Below are positions 16,035-24,339 of a stretch of DNA of 36,925 nucleotides, piece after piece. The notes beneath the pieces are model-generated. The model worked only from the letters and a program-made list of their open reading frames with translations, made no database searches and was not told the origin of the DNA. Position 1 is the stretch's first letter. Each line of letters starts with the position of its first letter. Both the position numbers and the translations under genes were made by a program. Source of the stretch: UBA685 sp049890115 (GTDB lineage: Bacteria; Pseudomonadota; Alphaproteobacteria; Puniceispirillales; Puniceispirillaceae); contig JBMHCC010000025.1 of the NCBI GenBank assembly GCA_049890115.1, positions 1 to 36,925 of the forward strand. Reading direction: 5' to 3'.

Positions 16035-17207
16035 TTATTCACTAAGGCTCGCAAGAGGGTGAAAATATAATTTATCCTCTTGTAATGTGATGGCAATCTT
16101 ACCTGATTTCATATCAAGCGCTTTGGCGCCAAACACATCATAACGCCAGCCTTGTAATACAGGCTGGCTTTTATCATCTGATAATGCCAATGTTTCAAGC
16201 TCTGCTGCTGTTGCGATCAGCCTTGTAGCAACACCTTCTTCATCACTGACATGTTTTAATAAAACGCGCAGTACCTCTAATACAGCAGCAGGGGCACGTT
16301 CGGTTGGCTGGCGTTTGGGCGCATCTGGCCAAAGTGATTTATCCTGCTCGTCAGCCTGTTTTATAATTTTTAAAATATTTGTGCTTAACCAGCCATTTGA
16401 TTGCAGGTTAAGACCTCTGATTTTAGCAAGCGCATCTGTGTTTTTAGGGCCAGTGGCTGCTAAATCCATCAATGTTTCATCTTTTAAAAAGCGCCCTCGT
16501 GGCAAGTCGCGCTTTTGGCATTCACGTTCGCGGAATGCTGCCAGATGTTTTAGCCTGTTTAGCACTTGTGGTTTTGGTGACCTGATTTTGATGCGTTTAT
16601 AGCTTTCCTCAGGGTCAATCGCATAGGTCTCTTTGCTGGTAATAATGGCTAATTCTTCTGCAATCCACCGTTCTTTTTTATTTTTCTTAAGTTGCTTTTG
16701 CATAATCGGATAGATTTCAGCCAGATAAATCACATCATCAAGCGCATAGGTGATTTGACGATCATTTAAAGGACGTTTTGACCAATCGGTAAAGCGGGAT
16801 GATTTATCAATATGCTTGTTAAGATAATGTGACACAAGCTTGTCATAGCCAATTTGATCGCCAAGCCCGCATACCATAGCTGCCACTTGTGTATCAAATA
16901 TCGGGCGCGGCAGTTCACCTGTCAGATGATAGAAAATCTCTAAATCTTGTCTGCCAGCATGAAAGACTTTCATAATGCTTTCATCCTGAAATAATGCCCA
17001 CAATCCAGATAAATCAAGCTCACCTGCAATGGGGTCAATTGCATAATGGTGCCCATTTCCTGAGATTTGTATCAGGCATAATTTGGGGTAATAGGTTTTT
17101 TCGCGCAGAAATTCGGTATCAAGCGCTATCACATCACATTGGCTTAATTGATGGAGTGCTTTATCAAGAGCGATTTGTGTTGTGATCATGGCAGATTGCG
17201 GGTTCAT
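16035..17207 (-). CDS. rnd: Ribonuclease D
   Basis: A 390-residue 3'-5' exoribonuclease of the DEDDy type that trims tRNA precursors and other structured RNAs. The motifs are ALDTEFLREKTYYPKLCLIQ (Asp and Glu of Exo I), VFHAGRQDLEIFY (Asp of Exo II) and ITYALDDVIYL (Tyr and Asp of Exo III). A helical HRDC-type nucleic-acid-binding region follows (about residues 210-290). Length is normal. ATGs at 17207 and 17189 are both possible starts. It is convergent with the SDR gene; the 24-base gap holds only a small GGCG/CGCC hairpin. Confidence 0.95.
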   Translation of the reverse strand: MNPQSAMITTQIALDKALHQLSQCDVIALDTEFLREKTYYPKLCLIQISGNGHHYAIDPIAGELDLSGLWALFQDESIMKVFHAGRQDLEIFYHLTGELPRPIFDTQVAAMVCGLGDQIGYDKLVSHYLNKHIDKSSRFTDWSKRPLNDRQITYALDDVIYLAEIYPIMQKQLKKNKKERWIAEELAIITSKETYAIDPEESYKRIKIRSPKPQVLNRLKHLAAFRERECQKRDLPRGRFLKDETLMDLAATGPKNTDALAKIRGLNLQSNGWLSTNILKIIKQADEQDKSLWPDAPKRQPTERAPAAVLEVLRVLLKHVSDEEGVATRLIATAAELETLALSDDKSQPVLQGWRYDVFGAKALDMKSGKIAITLQEDKLYFHPLASLSE

Positions 17208-17289
17208 ACCACATGATATAGACTAACTTTAGCAAAGGGCAAAGAAGCAAATCACCCATACCAGCAACCGTTTCTTGCTTTTATCAATT

Positions 17290-17317
17290 TTGAAACTAAT
17301 TTTAAGGCTTGTAATAG
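17290..17317 (+). promoter_or_regulatory. Predicted promoter for the EipB-like gene
   Basis: TTGAAA (17290-17295) and TAATAG (17312-17317) with a 16-base spacer, 26 bases before the start codon. Weak consensus match; no clear ribosome-binding site follows. Confidence 0.3.
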
Positions 17318-17343
17318 GCATTTCATCATAAGCGATATCATCA

Positions 17344-18144
17344 ATGACTTATCAAAAATGGCACCTTGCAGCATTCTCTTATCTAGCCGTTCTGACAGCG
17401 CCTTCTTATGCCAATGCGATTGATATTGCACCTCATGCGGTGACTTATCAGCTTGGCTTGCTTGAAAGTGATAAAGAGGCTGGCATAGAAGCGATTGACG
17501 GTAAAACCATCTTCCAGATAGTGCGTGAATGTGAGGGATGGAAATCTGATGAAGATTACATTATGCAAATGCGTTTTGATGGGGGTGGCGAAATTTATAT
17601 GGCATCTCTGTTTGAGAGCTTTGAAGATGAAGCAGGCCAGCTTTTCAGTTTTAGTATTGATGAGCGCACCTCTTATGATGATCCGCTTACTTTTGACGGT
17701 TTTGCTACAGCATCTGGGGCAGGGGCAGAGGCTTATTTTTCCATTGAACCTGATAATGCACTAAACTTGCCTGATGATACGTATTTTCCGATACAGCATA
17801 CCTTTAAGATTTTGGAGATGGCGAATGCCGGCGAAACCTTTTTTAATGGCCACATCTTTTTTGGTGCCAAGCCAGATGAGGCATTGAAAAAGACAAGCGT
17901 TATTATCGGCAATTTACAACAGGCAGAGGGCTATGATGTTTCCTCTGATCTTATGATGACAGATTATTATCCTGTGCAGGTTGCCTATTTTGATCCAGCA
18001 AGTCAGGCAGGCCTGCCTGCTTATGAGATTTTCTTTCACATGCAGAAAAATGGCGTCGTGCCTTACTATCAGATAGATTATGGCGACTTTAAATTATCAG
18101 CGACAATCAGTGATATTTCAGCACAAGACCAGCCAGACTGCTAA
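17344..18144 (+). CDS. EipB-family periplasmic envelope-integrity protein (DUF1849)
   Basis: A 266-residue exported protein. The signal peptide covers about residues 1-25 (cleavage near YANA/IDIAP). The mature part begins IDIAPHAVTYQLGL, then IDGKTIFQIVRECEGWKSDEDY, and continues as an all-beta domain with FPIQHTFKILEMA. This is the DUF1849/EipB pattern; EipB in Brucella is a periplasmic spiral beta protein needed for envelope integrity. The only two cysteines, Cys63 and Cys266 (the last residue), correspond to the conserved EipB disulfide that ties the C-terminus to the barrel. The family is largely alphaproteobacterial, which supports the host assignment. Upstream rnd is divergent; downstream mak is convergent. 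Confidence 0.82.
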   Translation: MTYQKWHLAAFSYLAVLTAPSYANAIDIAPHAVTYQLGLLESDKEAGIEAIDGKTIFQIVRECEGWKSDEDYIMQMRFDGGGEIYMASLFESFEDEAGQLFSFSIDERTSYDDPLTFDGFATASGAGAEAYFSIEPDNALNLPDDTYFPIQHTFKILEMANAGETFFNGHIFFGAKPDEALKKTSVIIGNLQQAEGYDVSSDLMMTDYYPVQVAYFDPASQAGLPAYEIFFHMQKNGVVPYYQIDYGDFKLSATISDISAQDQPDC

Positions 18145-18158
18145 TGCCAGAAGGCATA

Positions 18159-18200
18159 ATTACAGGGCGCTAATTTCAGGGTACTGATTTTAGGGTGTTA
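18159..18200. repeat. Three imperfect 14-base tandem repeats between eipB-like gene and mak
   Basis: The units are ATTACAGGGCGCTA, ATTTCAGGGTACTG and ATTTTAGGGTGTTA, filling most of the 57-base gap between two convergent stops. A small hairpin ATGCC-AGAA-GGCAT (18144-18157) lies just before them. There is no T-run, so this is not a standard terminator. Confidence 0.6.
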
Positions 18201-18201
18201 A

Positions 18202-19101
18202 TTACGCTTCATCGTGGAATAGATGAGCTGCCCCACGAATGCCTGATGAATCACCATAGACAGGCTTTAGTAATTTATTCTCAATCGCATTGGAAAATAC
18301 GTAACCTGGCCATTTGCGCGGAATATTGACATAGAGCCTATCAATATTAGATAGCCCGCCACCTAGGATAATCACATCTGGGTCAAGGATATTGATAATC
18401 ATCGCAAGACCACGGCCAATTCTGTCTTCTAGAACCTGCATTATTGATTCAGCAACAATATCACCAGCTTCTGCCTTGGCTAGGATAGTCTTGGCATCTG
18501 CTTTTTCATTCGTGATACGGAAATAATCAAGCTCAAGCCCTGTGCCTGAAATATAGGTTTCAAGGCAACCAGTACGGCCACACCAGCATTCATGACCTTC
18601 AAATTCATGATCAACAGGCCATGGTAGAGGCACATGTCCCCATTCACCAGCTATGCCATTAGCACCGCCCACTATTTTTTGGTCAACCACAATGCCGCCG
18701 CCGCAGCCTGTGCCAATAATGACACCAAAAACAGAAGAATAGCCTTTACCAGCGCCATCAATCGCCTCTGATAATGCAAAGCAATTAGCATCATTGGCAA
18801 TTCTAACAGGGCGGTTTAAAGCTGCTTGTAGATCATGGCGCACATCACGGCCATTCAGGCTTTGTGAATTAGAGCCTTGCAGCAAACCAGTTGCATTTGA
18901 AATGCTTCCTGGTGTGCAGATGCCAACAGGTCCATCATAGTTGTGGGTGGCGCTAACTTGTTCTGTTAACTCTTTGATGGCGCGGATAATGTCATGAAAA
19001 TCGGTTGGTGTGGCAACACGTTCACGACAAACAAAAGAGCCGCTATCATCAATTATAGCGGCTTCAATCTTTGTCCCGCCAAGGTCAATACCAAGACGCA
19101 T
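18202..19101 (-). CDS. mak: Fructokinase, ROK family (Mak-like)
   Basis: A 299-residue sugar kinase. The ATP-binding GIDLGGTKIEAAI is at the N-terminus, then CTPGSIS, GSNSQSLNGR (sugar-binding region) and NDANCFALSEA with the catalytic aspartate. IIGTGCGGGI, GEWGHVPLPWP and the zinc-binding ECWCGRTGCLETYISG follow, and NILDPDVIILGGGLSN is near the end. From memory, the order and wording of these stretches follow E. coli Mak (ATP:D-fructose 6-phosphotransferase) closely. It starts 17 bases after the rpmG stop and is probably cotranscribed with it. A ROK kinase is not a standard part of the rnr-rpmG neighbourhood, so it may be a lineage-specific addition. Other hexose specificity is possible. 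Confidence 0.88.
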   Translation of the reverse strand: MRLGIDLGGTKIEAAIIDDSGSFVCRERVATPTDFHDIIRAIKELTEQVSATHNYDGPVGICTPGSISNATGLLQGSNSQSLNGRDVRHDLQAALNRPVRIANDANCFALSEAIDGAGKGYSSVFGVIIGTGCGGGIVVDQKIVGGANGIAGEWGHVPLPWPVDHEFEGHECWCGRTGCLETYISGTGLELDYFRITNEKADAKTILAKAEAGDIVAESIMQVLEDRIGRGLAMIINILDPDVIILGGGLSNIDRLYVNIPRKWPGYVFSNAIENKLLKPVYGDSSGIRGAAHLFHDEA

Positions 19102-19118
19102 AGGCTTTTCCGATCTAA

Positions 19119-19286
19119 TTACTTAATTTTAGCTTCACGGAAAATAACATGCTTGCGCGCACGTGGGTCATATTTCTTTAGCTCAAGCTTTTCAGGCTTT
19201 GTGCGCGGATTCTTCTTTGTCACATAAAAATAGCCTGTGTCAGCAGTGCTAACCAATCTGATTTGAAGTGTAGCTGGCTTCGCCAT
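19119..19286 (-). CDS. rpmG: Ribosomal protein bL33
   Basis: A 55-residue basic protein with the L33 sequence pattern: AKPATLQIRLVSTADTGYFY, then TKKNPRTKPEKLELKKYDP and ARKHVIFREAKIK at the end. It belongs to the cysteine-free (zinc-independent) form. AAGGAA lies about ten bases upstream of the ATG. Located downstream of rnr as in many alphaproteobacteria, but with a 141-base gap holding a possible promoter of its own. Confidence 0.96.
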   Translation of the reverse strand: MAKPATLQIRLVSTADTGYFYVTKKNPRTKPEKLELKKYDPRARKHVIFREAKIK

Positions 19287-19335
19287 AATTCACATTCCTT
19301 ACACTTTTTCGCTAATATCGAATTTAACAGAGCGC

Positions 19336-19364
19336 AACATGCTTTATTTGTTAGCTTATGTCAA
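19336..19364 (-). promoter_or_regulatory. Predicted promoter for rpmG-mak
   Basis: On the minus strand, TTGACA (19364-19359), a 17-base spacer, then CATGTT (19341-19336). The -35 is perfect and the -10 weak. It would give a leader of about 40-45 bases before rpmG. Confidence 0.45.
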
Positions 19365-19427
19365 GATGAAGTTGTGCAAAACAAACCGCAATTTTCTGAA
19401 TGTTGTTTTTGCCTTTATCAGCCAGCT

Positions 19428-21644
19428 TTATCGGCGTTTTCTGCTTTTATGTTTTGGTTTTCTGTGGCGATTAGATGATTTGCGCTTAATCAAGGATTTA
19501 TCCAAGCTGCCACCATCCAGATAGGTCAATAAAATGCCACCTGATGCAGTCTCTACATTCTCAATTTGTGCCTGTAATGTCATGCCAAGGCTAAAGATTG
19601 TGCCATAGCGTCTGCCAACTAATTTGCTTTGCCCATCTGCGACTTCATAGAAATCTTCTGGAAGGGAGCGAAATGGCATAAAGCCTTCAGCTGATTTATC
19701 ATCAAAGCTGGCAAAAATGCCAAAACTAGCAATGCCTGTGATGGTCACATCCAAGACGCGGCCAATTTGCGGCTGATATAATACCGCAACAAGCCTATCT
19801 GTTGTGCGTCTTTCAGCCTTAGCGGCAATTTGTTCTGTGCTGCTTATTTGGGCACAAATCTGGCCAAGGCTATCTCCAGAAGGGATTATTTGGCGTTCTG
19901 GACCTAGCTGGCAAGCCTCAATCAGCGCACGATGCACCAGCAAATCAGCATAGCGTCTGATAGGTGAGGTGAAATGAGCATAACGTTGCAGTGATAGCCC
20001 ATAATGCCCCTTATTTTGTGGGTCATATACGGCACGAGACTGGCAGCGCAAAACAGCATCATTCACCATCTGTTCTTCAGCTGTGTCTTTGACAGCTGCC
20101 AAAAGTTGATTAAAGCGCATTGGCGAAATCACCTGACCTTTGGCAAAGGGCAGGGATAGAGCATCTGCCAAATCGCGTAAACCATCAATTTTTTCCATGT
20201 CAGGCCTGTCATGCACACGGTAAACACATGCAGTGCCGCGTGATTCTAATTCTTCAGCTGCACAGATATTAGCAAGAATCATAAATTCTTCGATGAGACG
20301 ATGTGCTTGTTTTTGCTCTCTGACTGCAATCGCAATAGGCTGGTTGTCATCATTGAGTGTGACACGCTTTTCTGGGACATTCAGATTTAAGGTGCCGCGC
20401 TTCTCACGCGAAGCAAACAGACAATGCCATGCACCAAATAAATGATGCAATGTACCGGCTGGTGCGCCAATATCACTTTCATCAGCATCACCTTCAAACA
20501 GTTTTTGCACATCATCATAGGTCAATCTGGCATGTGATTTGATGAGGGCACGCATAAAGTGATGCGATAATTTCTGACCATCATGGTTAATTATGATTTT
20601 TACAGCCAAAGATGCTCTGTCTTGCTGGGGGACAAGCGAGCAAACCCCATTTGATAGGCTTTCTGGCAACATCGGTATCACACTGCCAGGCAGATATACC
20701 GAATTGCCACGTTTTTGTGCTTCTATGTCTAGAGCGCTATCGGCTGTGACATAAGCAGCCACATCAGCAATCGCTACGATGATTTCCCAGCCCTCTGCCA
20801 CAGGTGTTGCATAAACCGCATCATCAAAATCTTTAGCATCTGCTCCATCAATCGTAACCAAGGGCAGGTGACGCAAATCAGTGCGTTTGCCAAGTGATGG
20901 AACTTCAGGATTTGCCGTTACTGCCAAGATGTCATCTGAAAATACATGCGGTATATCAAATTCAGCAATAGCCAACTGCAAAAAGCCATCTGCACTAGCT
21001 GCTGATCCAAAATTGCGGATAAGGCGGGCAGATTTTGCCATCCGGCCTTTGGTTTCAACCATTTCGGCTTCAATCAAATCATCTAGTTTTGGTATCGCCT
21101 CATCACCTTTGATAAGGGCAATAATATGCCTCGCGCCTTTTTCAGCAGATTCCACACCAAGATAATCTTTGAATTTAACAATACGCCCGAAAAATCGTGT
21201 TTTCCGCTCTGGTAATATCCGCAATATATGAGCTTCAAATTGGTCAGGCCCAACCTGAACCATTCGTGCCAAAATGGTTGCGCCAATTTTTGGTATTCTG
21301 CCTCTTTTGCGCTCTGGAAATAAGCTGATTTCGCATCGTTCAACCAGTTTTTTGCTAACCTCTTGAGAGAGGATATCAATGATTCCATAGCCGTCATCAT
21401 CATAGGCTGTGACTTTGGCAAGAACCACTTCTGGCATTGTGTCAGCTGAGCGAATGCGGCGTTTTTCATCAATATAAAGCGCCTTTGCCTCAGCTAGTTT
21501 CTTGACCCGATTCTTTAATTGCGGGCGTGATGGCACATCAATTTGCAATGCTAATGCCAAATCGCGCAAACCCATGGGGGATGGTGCCTCTGCCAAACAT
21601 GATAAAATGGCATCATCACCAATAGAATCTAGTGATCGGGTCAC
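19428..21644 (-). CDS. rnr: Ribonuclease R
   Basis: A 738-residue processive 3'-5' exoribonuclease that degrades structured RNA. The N-terminus has a winged-helix-like region (LRDLALALQIDVPSRPQLKNRVKKL), then cold-shock domains. The RNB catalytic core carries DGADAKDFDDAVYA with the aspartate cluster, AYVTADSALD, RGNSVYLPGSVIPMLPE and HFTSPIRRYADLLVHR. An S1 domain follows at about 630-715 (VLDVTITGIASFGIFASF), then a strongly basic tail rich in Lys, Arg and His. Its start overlaps the topA stop by four bases (ATGA), so topA and rnr are translationally coupled. Confidence 0.96.
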   Translation of the reverse strand: MTRSLDSIGDDAILSCLAEAPSPMGLRDLALALQIDVPSRPQLKNRVKKLAEAKALYIDEKRRIRSADTMPEVVLAKVTAYDDDGYGIIDILSQEVSKKLVERCEISLFPERKRGRIPKIGATILARMVQVGPDQFEAHILRILPERKTRFFGRIVKFKDYLGVESAEKGARHIIALIKGDEAIPKLDDLIEAEMVETKGRMAKSARLIRNFGSAASADGFLQLAIAEFDIPHVFSDDILAVTANPEVPSLGKRTDLRHLPLVTIDGADAKDFDDAVYATPVAEGWEIIVAIADVAAYVTADSALDIEAQKRGNSVYLPGSVIPMLPESLSNGVCSLVPQQDRASLAVKIIINHDGQKLSHHFMRALIKSHARLTYDDVQKLFEGDADESDIGAPAGTLHHLFGAWHCLFASREKRGTLNLNVPEKRVTLNDDNQPIAIAVREQKQAHRLIEEFMILANICAAEELESRGTACVYRVHDRPDMEKIDGLRDLADALSLPFAKGQVISPMRFNQLLAAVKDTAEEQMVNDAVLRCQSRAVYDPQNKGHYGLSLQRYAHFTSPIRRYADLLVHRALIEACQLGPERQIIPSGDSLGQICAQISSTEQIAAKAERRTTDRLVAVLYQPQIGRVLDVTITGIASFGIFASFDDKSAEGFMPFRSLPEDFYEVADGQSKLVGRRYGTIFSLGMTLQAQIENVETASGGILLTYLDGGSLDKSLIKRKSSNRHRKPKHKSRKRR

Positions 21645-24277
21645 GCTTTTTCCTTTGGTGCGCTCTTGCTAGCAGCTGCCTTTTTTGCTGATTTCGCCTT
21701 GCTAGCTGTCTTTTTACCAGTGGCTTTTTTACCAACTGCTTTCTTTTTAGCTGCTTTCTTTTTGGTCGCTTTCTTTTTGGCAGCTTTTTTCTTTGGTGCG
21801 GCAGCCTTTTTCGCCAACCATTCCAGTGCCATTTCAAGCGTGATGGTCTCCATCTCAGTGCCGCGCGGAACAGGGGCACGCAAATTATTATGTTCAATAT
21901 AAGCGCCAAAGCGGCCTTTTTTCAGCTCAACCAGACCGCCTGCTTGCGGATGATCTCCCAAGGGGCGCCCTGCTTTTTTTGCTGCATCAGCCAAAATGGC
22001 AACAGCCCGATTAATCCCAACCTCAAGCACATCTTCATCTTTTGGCAGAGATGAAAATTTTCCCTGATATTTCAGATAAGGGCCAAATCGGCCAATGCTG
22101 GCCTGGATATCATCTCCTGTTTCAGGATGTGGTCCAATCGAACGTGGCAGGGATAACAGCCCAAGCGCATAATCAAGATCAACATCTGAAGGGGGGCGTT
22201 CTTTCGGCAATGCCATGCGTTTTGGTTTCTTTTCATCCAAGGCACCTGCTTGGACATAAAATCCATAGGGGCCTTTTCGCATATAAATTGCTGTGCCGGC
22301 ATCATCTTGACCAAGCAGCTTTTCATCCAAAGAGGCGTCACCATCATGTTCATCTGAGTTTATTTGACGGGTGAAGCTGCATTCTGGATAGTTTGAACAG
22401 CCAATAAATGCGCCATATTTACCAAGCTTCAGGCCAAGACGACCAGTGCCGCATTTCTGGCATTCTCTTGCAATTTCACCATTTTCATCTGGCTTGAAAA
22501 AGACCTGCTCTAAATCTTGATCTAAATGGTCAAGTACATCTGTGATGCGTAGCTCTTTTGTGTCATCAAGCGCGGCTTTGAAATCAACCCAAAATTCAGA
22601 TAATAGCGACTTATAGGCCATATTACCGGCAGAGACTTCATCCAGTTTGGTTTCAAGAGCTGCGGTGAAATCATATTCCACATAGCGATCAAAAAACCGT
22701 TCTAAGAAACTTGAGGTTAACCTGCCGCGATGTTCTGTGAAATAGCGGTTTCTATCTTTTGAAACATAGCCGCGTCTCTCTAGTAGCTGCAAAATGGAAG
22801 CATAGGTTGAAGGACGGCCAATGCCTCTTGCCTCTAACTCTTTGACAAGGCTGGCATCTGTATAACGTGGCGGCGGCTGCGTGAAATGCTGTTCTGGCAG
22901 GATTTTTTGAACAGCCATTGCCTCACCAATTTGCAATTTTGGCAAGATGACATCACGATTATCCTTATTGCCATTTTCATCATCATCTTTGCTTTCAAAA
23001 TACAGATTTAAAAAGCCGTCAAAAACAATAACAGAGCCAGTAGCGCGCATGATATGCTCGCCCTTATCTGATGATAAGGTGATAGCTGTTTGGTCTAGCT
23101 GGGCAGAGGCAAATTGGCTTGCCATAGCACGTTTCCAGATAAGCTCATAAAGACGGAATTGGTCATTATCCAAAAAGCTGCGCATTTTAGCAGGGGTGCG
23201 TTTGAAATCTGTTGGTCTGACAGCTTCATGTGCTTCTTGTGAGTTAGCAGCTTTGCTTTTGTAAAAACGAGGCTTTTCTGGCAGATAATCAGCACCATAT
23301 TGATCTTCAATCTGATGACGAAGCGCATGAACAGCTTCCATGCTCATCTGAACGCCATCTGTTCTCATATAGGTGATAAGGCCTGTTACCTCACTACCAA
23401 TATTCAGGCCTTCATAAAGCTTTTGGGCAATTTGCATTGTGCGTGTGGCTGAAAAACCAAGCTTGCGAGAGGCTTCTTGTTGCAAGGTTGAAGTGGTGAA
23501 AGGTGGGGCAGGGTGGCGCTGTGTGCGCTTTGTTTTAATGTCTTCAACAGCCCATTTTGCCTGTTCAATCTTAACAACAGCTTGCTCAGCATCATCTTTG
23601 GTGCCAAGTGCGAGCTTTGCCAGCTTTTTGCCATCCAAATGTGTTAATGAAGCTGTTAGATTGGCGCCAGATTGCGCCTGAAACACCCCATCAATATCCC
23701 AATATTCATCTGATTTGAAAGTTTCAATCTCGCTTTCACGCTCGACAATGAGCCGCAATGCCACAGATTGCACGCGCCCAGCAGATTTTGCCCCAGGTAA
23801 TTTGCGCCATAAAACAGGTGAGATGCCAAAACCAACTAGATAATCAAGCGCACGGCGTGCCAGATAAGCATCTACCAGATTTTCATCAAGTGCCCGCGGC
23901 TGGTCCATCGCCTTTAAAATAGCGCTTTTGGTTACTTCATTGAACACAACGCGTTCTGTTTGAATGCCTGACAACAGATTTTGTTCTTGCAACACCTCAT
24001 AGAGATGCCAGCTAATCGCTTCACCTTCTCTGTCAGGGTCAGTCGCCAGAATTAATTTATCAGCTTTTTTGACAGCCTTTTTCAGCTCTGCAATGCGTGG
24101 TGATGCGCCGTCAGATACTTGCCATGCCATCGCAAAATCATCTTCAGGTTTCACCGAGCCATCTTTGGAAGGTAAATCACGAATATGACCATAAGACGCC
24201 AGAACATGATAATCACTGCCAAGATATTTATTAATGGTCTTGGCCTTTGCCGGTGATTCGACCACTACAACTTTCAT
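21641..24277 (-). CDS. topA: DNA topoisomerase I
   Basis: An 878-residue type IA topoisomerase that relaxes negative supercoils. The Toprim domain opens the protein (VVVESPAKAKTINKYLG) with DPDREGEA at residues 80-87. The catalytic tyrosine is Tyr303 in GLITYMRTDG. ARGIGRPSTYASI and a four-cysteine zinc motif (CQKCG...GCSNYPEC, about 610-640) follow, then several C-terminal glycine/aromatic repeats (KYGAFIGC, PYGFYVQAG, GRFGPYLKYQG, KGRFGAYIEHNN). The last ~55 residues are almost only Lys, Ala, Ser and Thr, a histone H1-like tail common in alphaproteobacterial TopA that probably grips DNA. It overlaps rnr downstream and is 61 bases from dprA. Confidence 0.97.
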   Translation of the reverse strand: MKVVVVESPAKAKTINKYLGSDYHVLASYGHIRDLPSKDGSVKPEDDFAMAWQVSDGASPRIAELKKAVKKADKLILATDPDREGEAISWHLYEVLQEQNLLSGIQTERVVFNEVTKSAILKAMDQPRALDENLVDAYLARRALDYLVGFGISPVLWRKLPGAKSAGRVQSVALRLIVERESEIETFKSDEYWDIDGVFQAQSGANLTASLTHLDGKKLAKLALGTKDDAEQAVVKIEQAKWAVEDIKTKRTQRHPAPPFTTSTLQQEASRKLGFSATRTMQIAQKLYEGLNIGSEVTGLITYMRTDGVQMSMEAVHALRHQIEDQYGADYLPEKPRFYKSKAANSQEAHEAVRPTDFKRTPAKMRSFLDNDQFRLYELIWKRAMASQFASAQLDQTAITLSSDKGEHIMRATGSVIVFDGFLNLYFESKDDDENGNKDNRDVILPKLQIGEAMAVQKILPEQHFTQPPPRYTDASLVKELEARGIGRPSTYASILQLLERRGYVSKDRNRYFTEHRGRLTSSFLERFFDRYVEYDFTAALETKLDEVSAGNMAYKSLLSEFWVDFKAALDDTKELRITDVLDHLDQDLEQVFFKPDENGEIARECQKCGTGRLGLKLGKYGAFIGCSNYPECSFTRQINSDEHDGDASLDEKLLGQDDAGTAIYMRKGPYGFYVQAGALDEKKPKRMALPKERPPSDVDLDYALGLLSLPRSIGPHPETGDDIQASIGRFGPYLKYQGKFSSLPKDEDVLEVGINRAVAILADAAKKAGRPLGDHPQAGGLVELKKGRFGAYIEHNNLRAPVPRGTEMETITLEMALEWLAKKAAAPKKKAAKKKATKKKAAKKKAVGKKATGKKTASKAKSAKKAAASKSAPKEKA
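21738..21797. repeat. 15-base tandem repeats encoding the Lys/Ala tail of TopA
   Basis: About four consecutive 15-base units of the type GCTTTCTTTTTGGTC (plus-strand reading) encode pentapeptides such as AKKKA and TKKKA on the minus strand. Such a tract can gain or lose units by slippage without changing the frame. Confidence 0.7.
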
Positions 24278-24319
24278 CTGCCTAAATCCATAAAAGACTT
24301 AAAATACAACAATAACTAT

Positions 24320-24339
24320 ATAACATATCTCTATGTTAT
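24320..24339. repeat. Perfect AT-rich palindrome between dprA and topA
   Basis: ATAACATA-TCTC-TATGTTAT: 8-base arms and a 4-base loop, touching the dprA stop codon and about 43 bases upstream of topA. There is no T-run. It could be an operator for topA or a weak RNA hairpin at the dprA end. Confidence 0.45.

Noticed and set aside
21616..21909. Long open frames on both strands across the topA tail
   Set aside because: They arise from the low-complexity Lys/Ala repeat read in other frames; the topA frame has all the conserved motifs.
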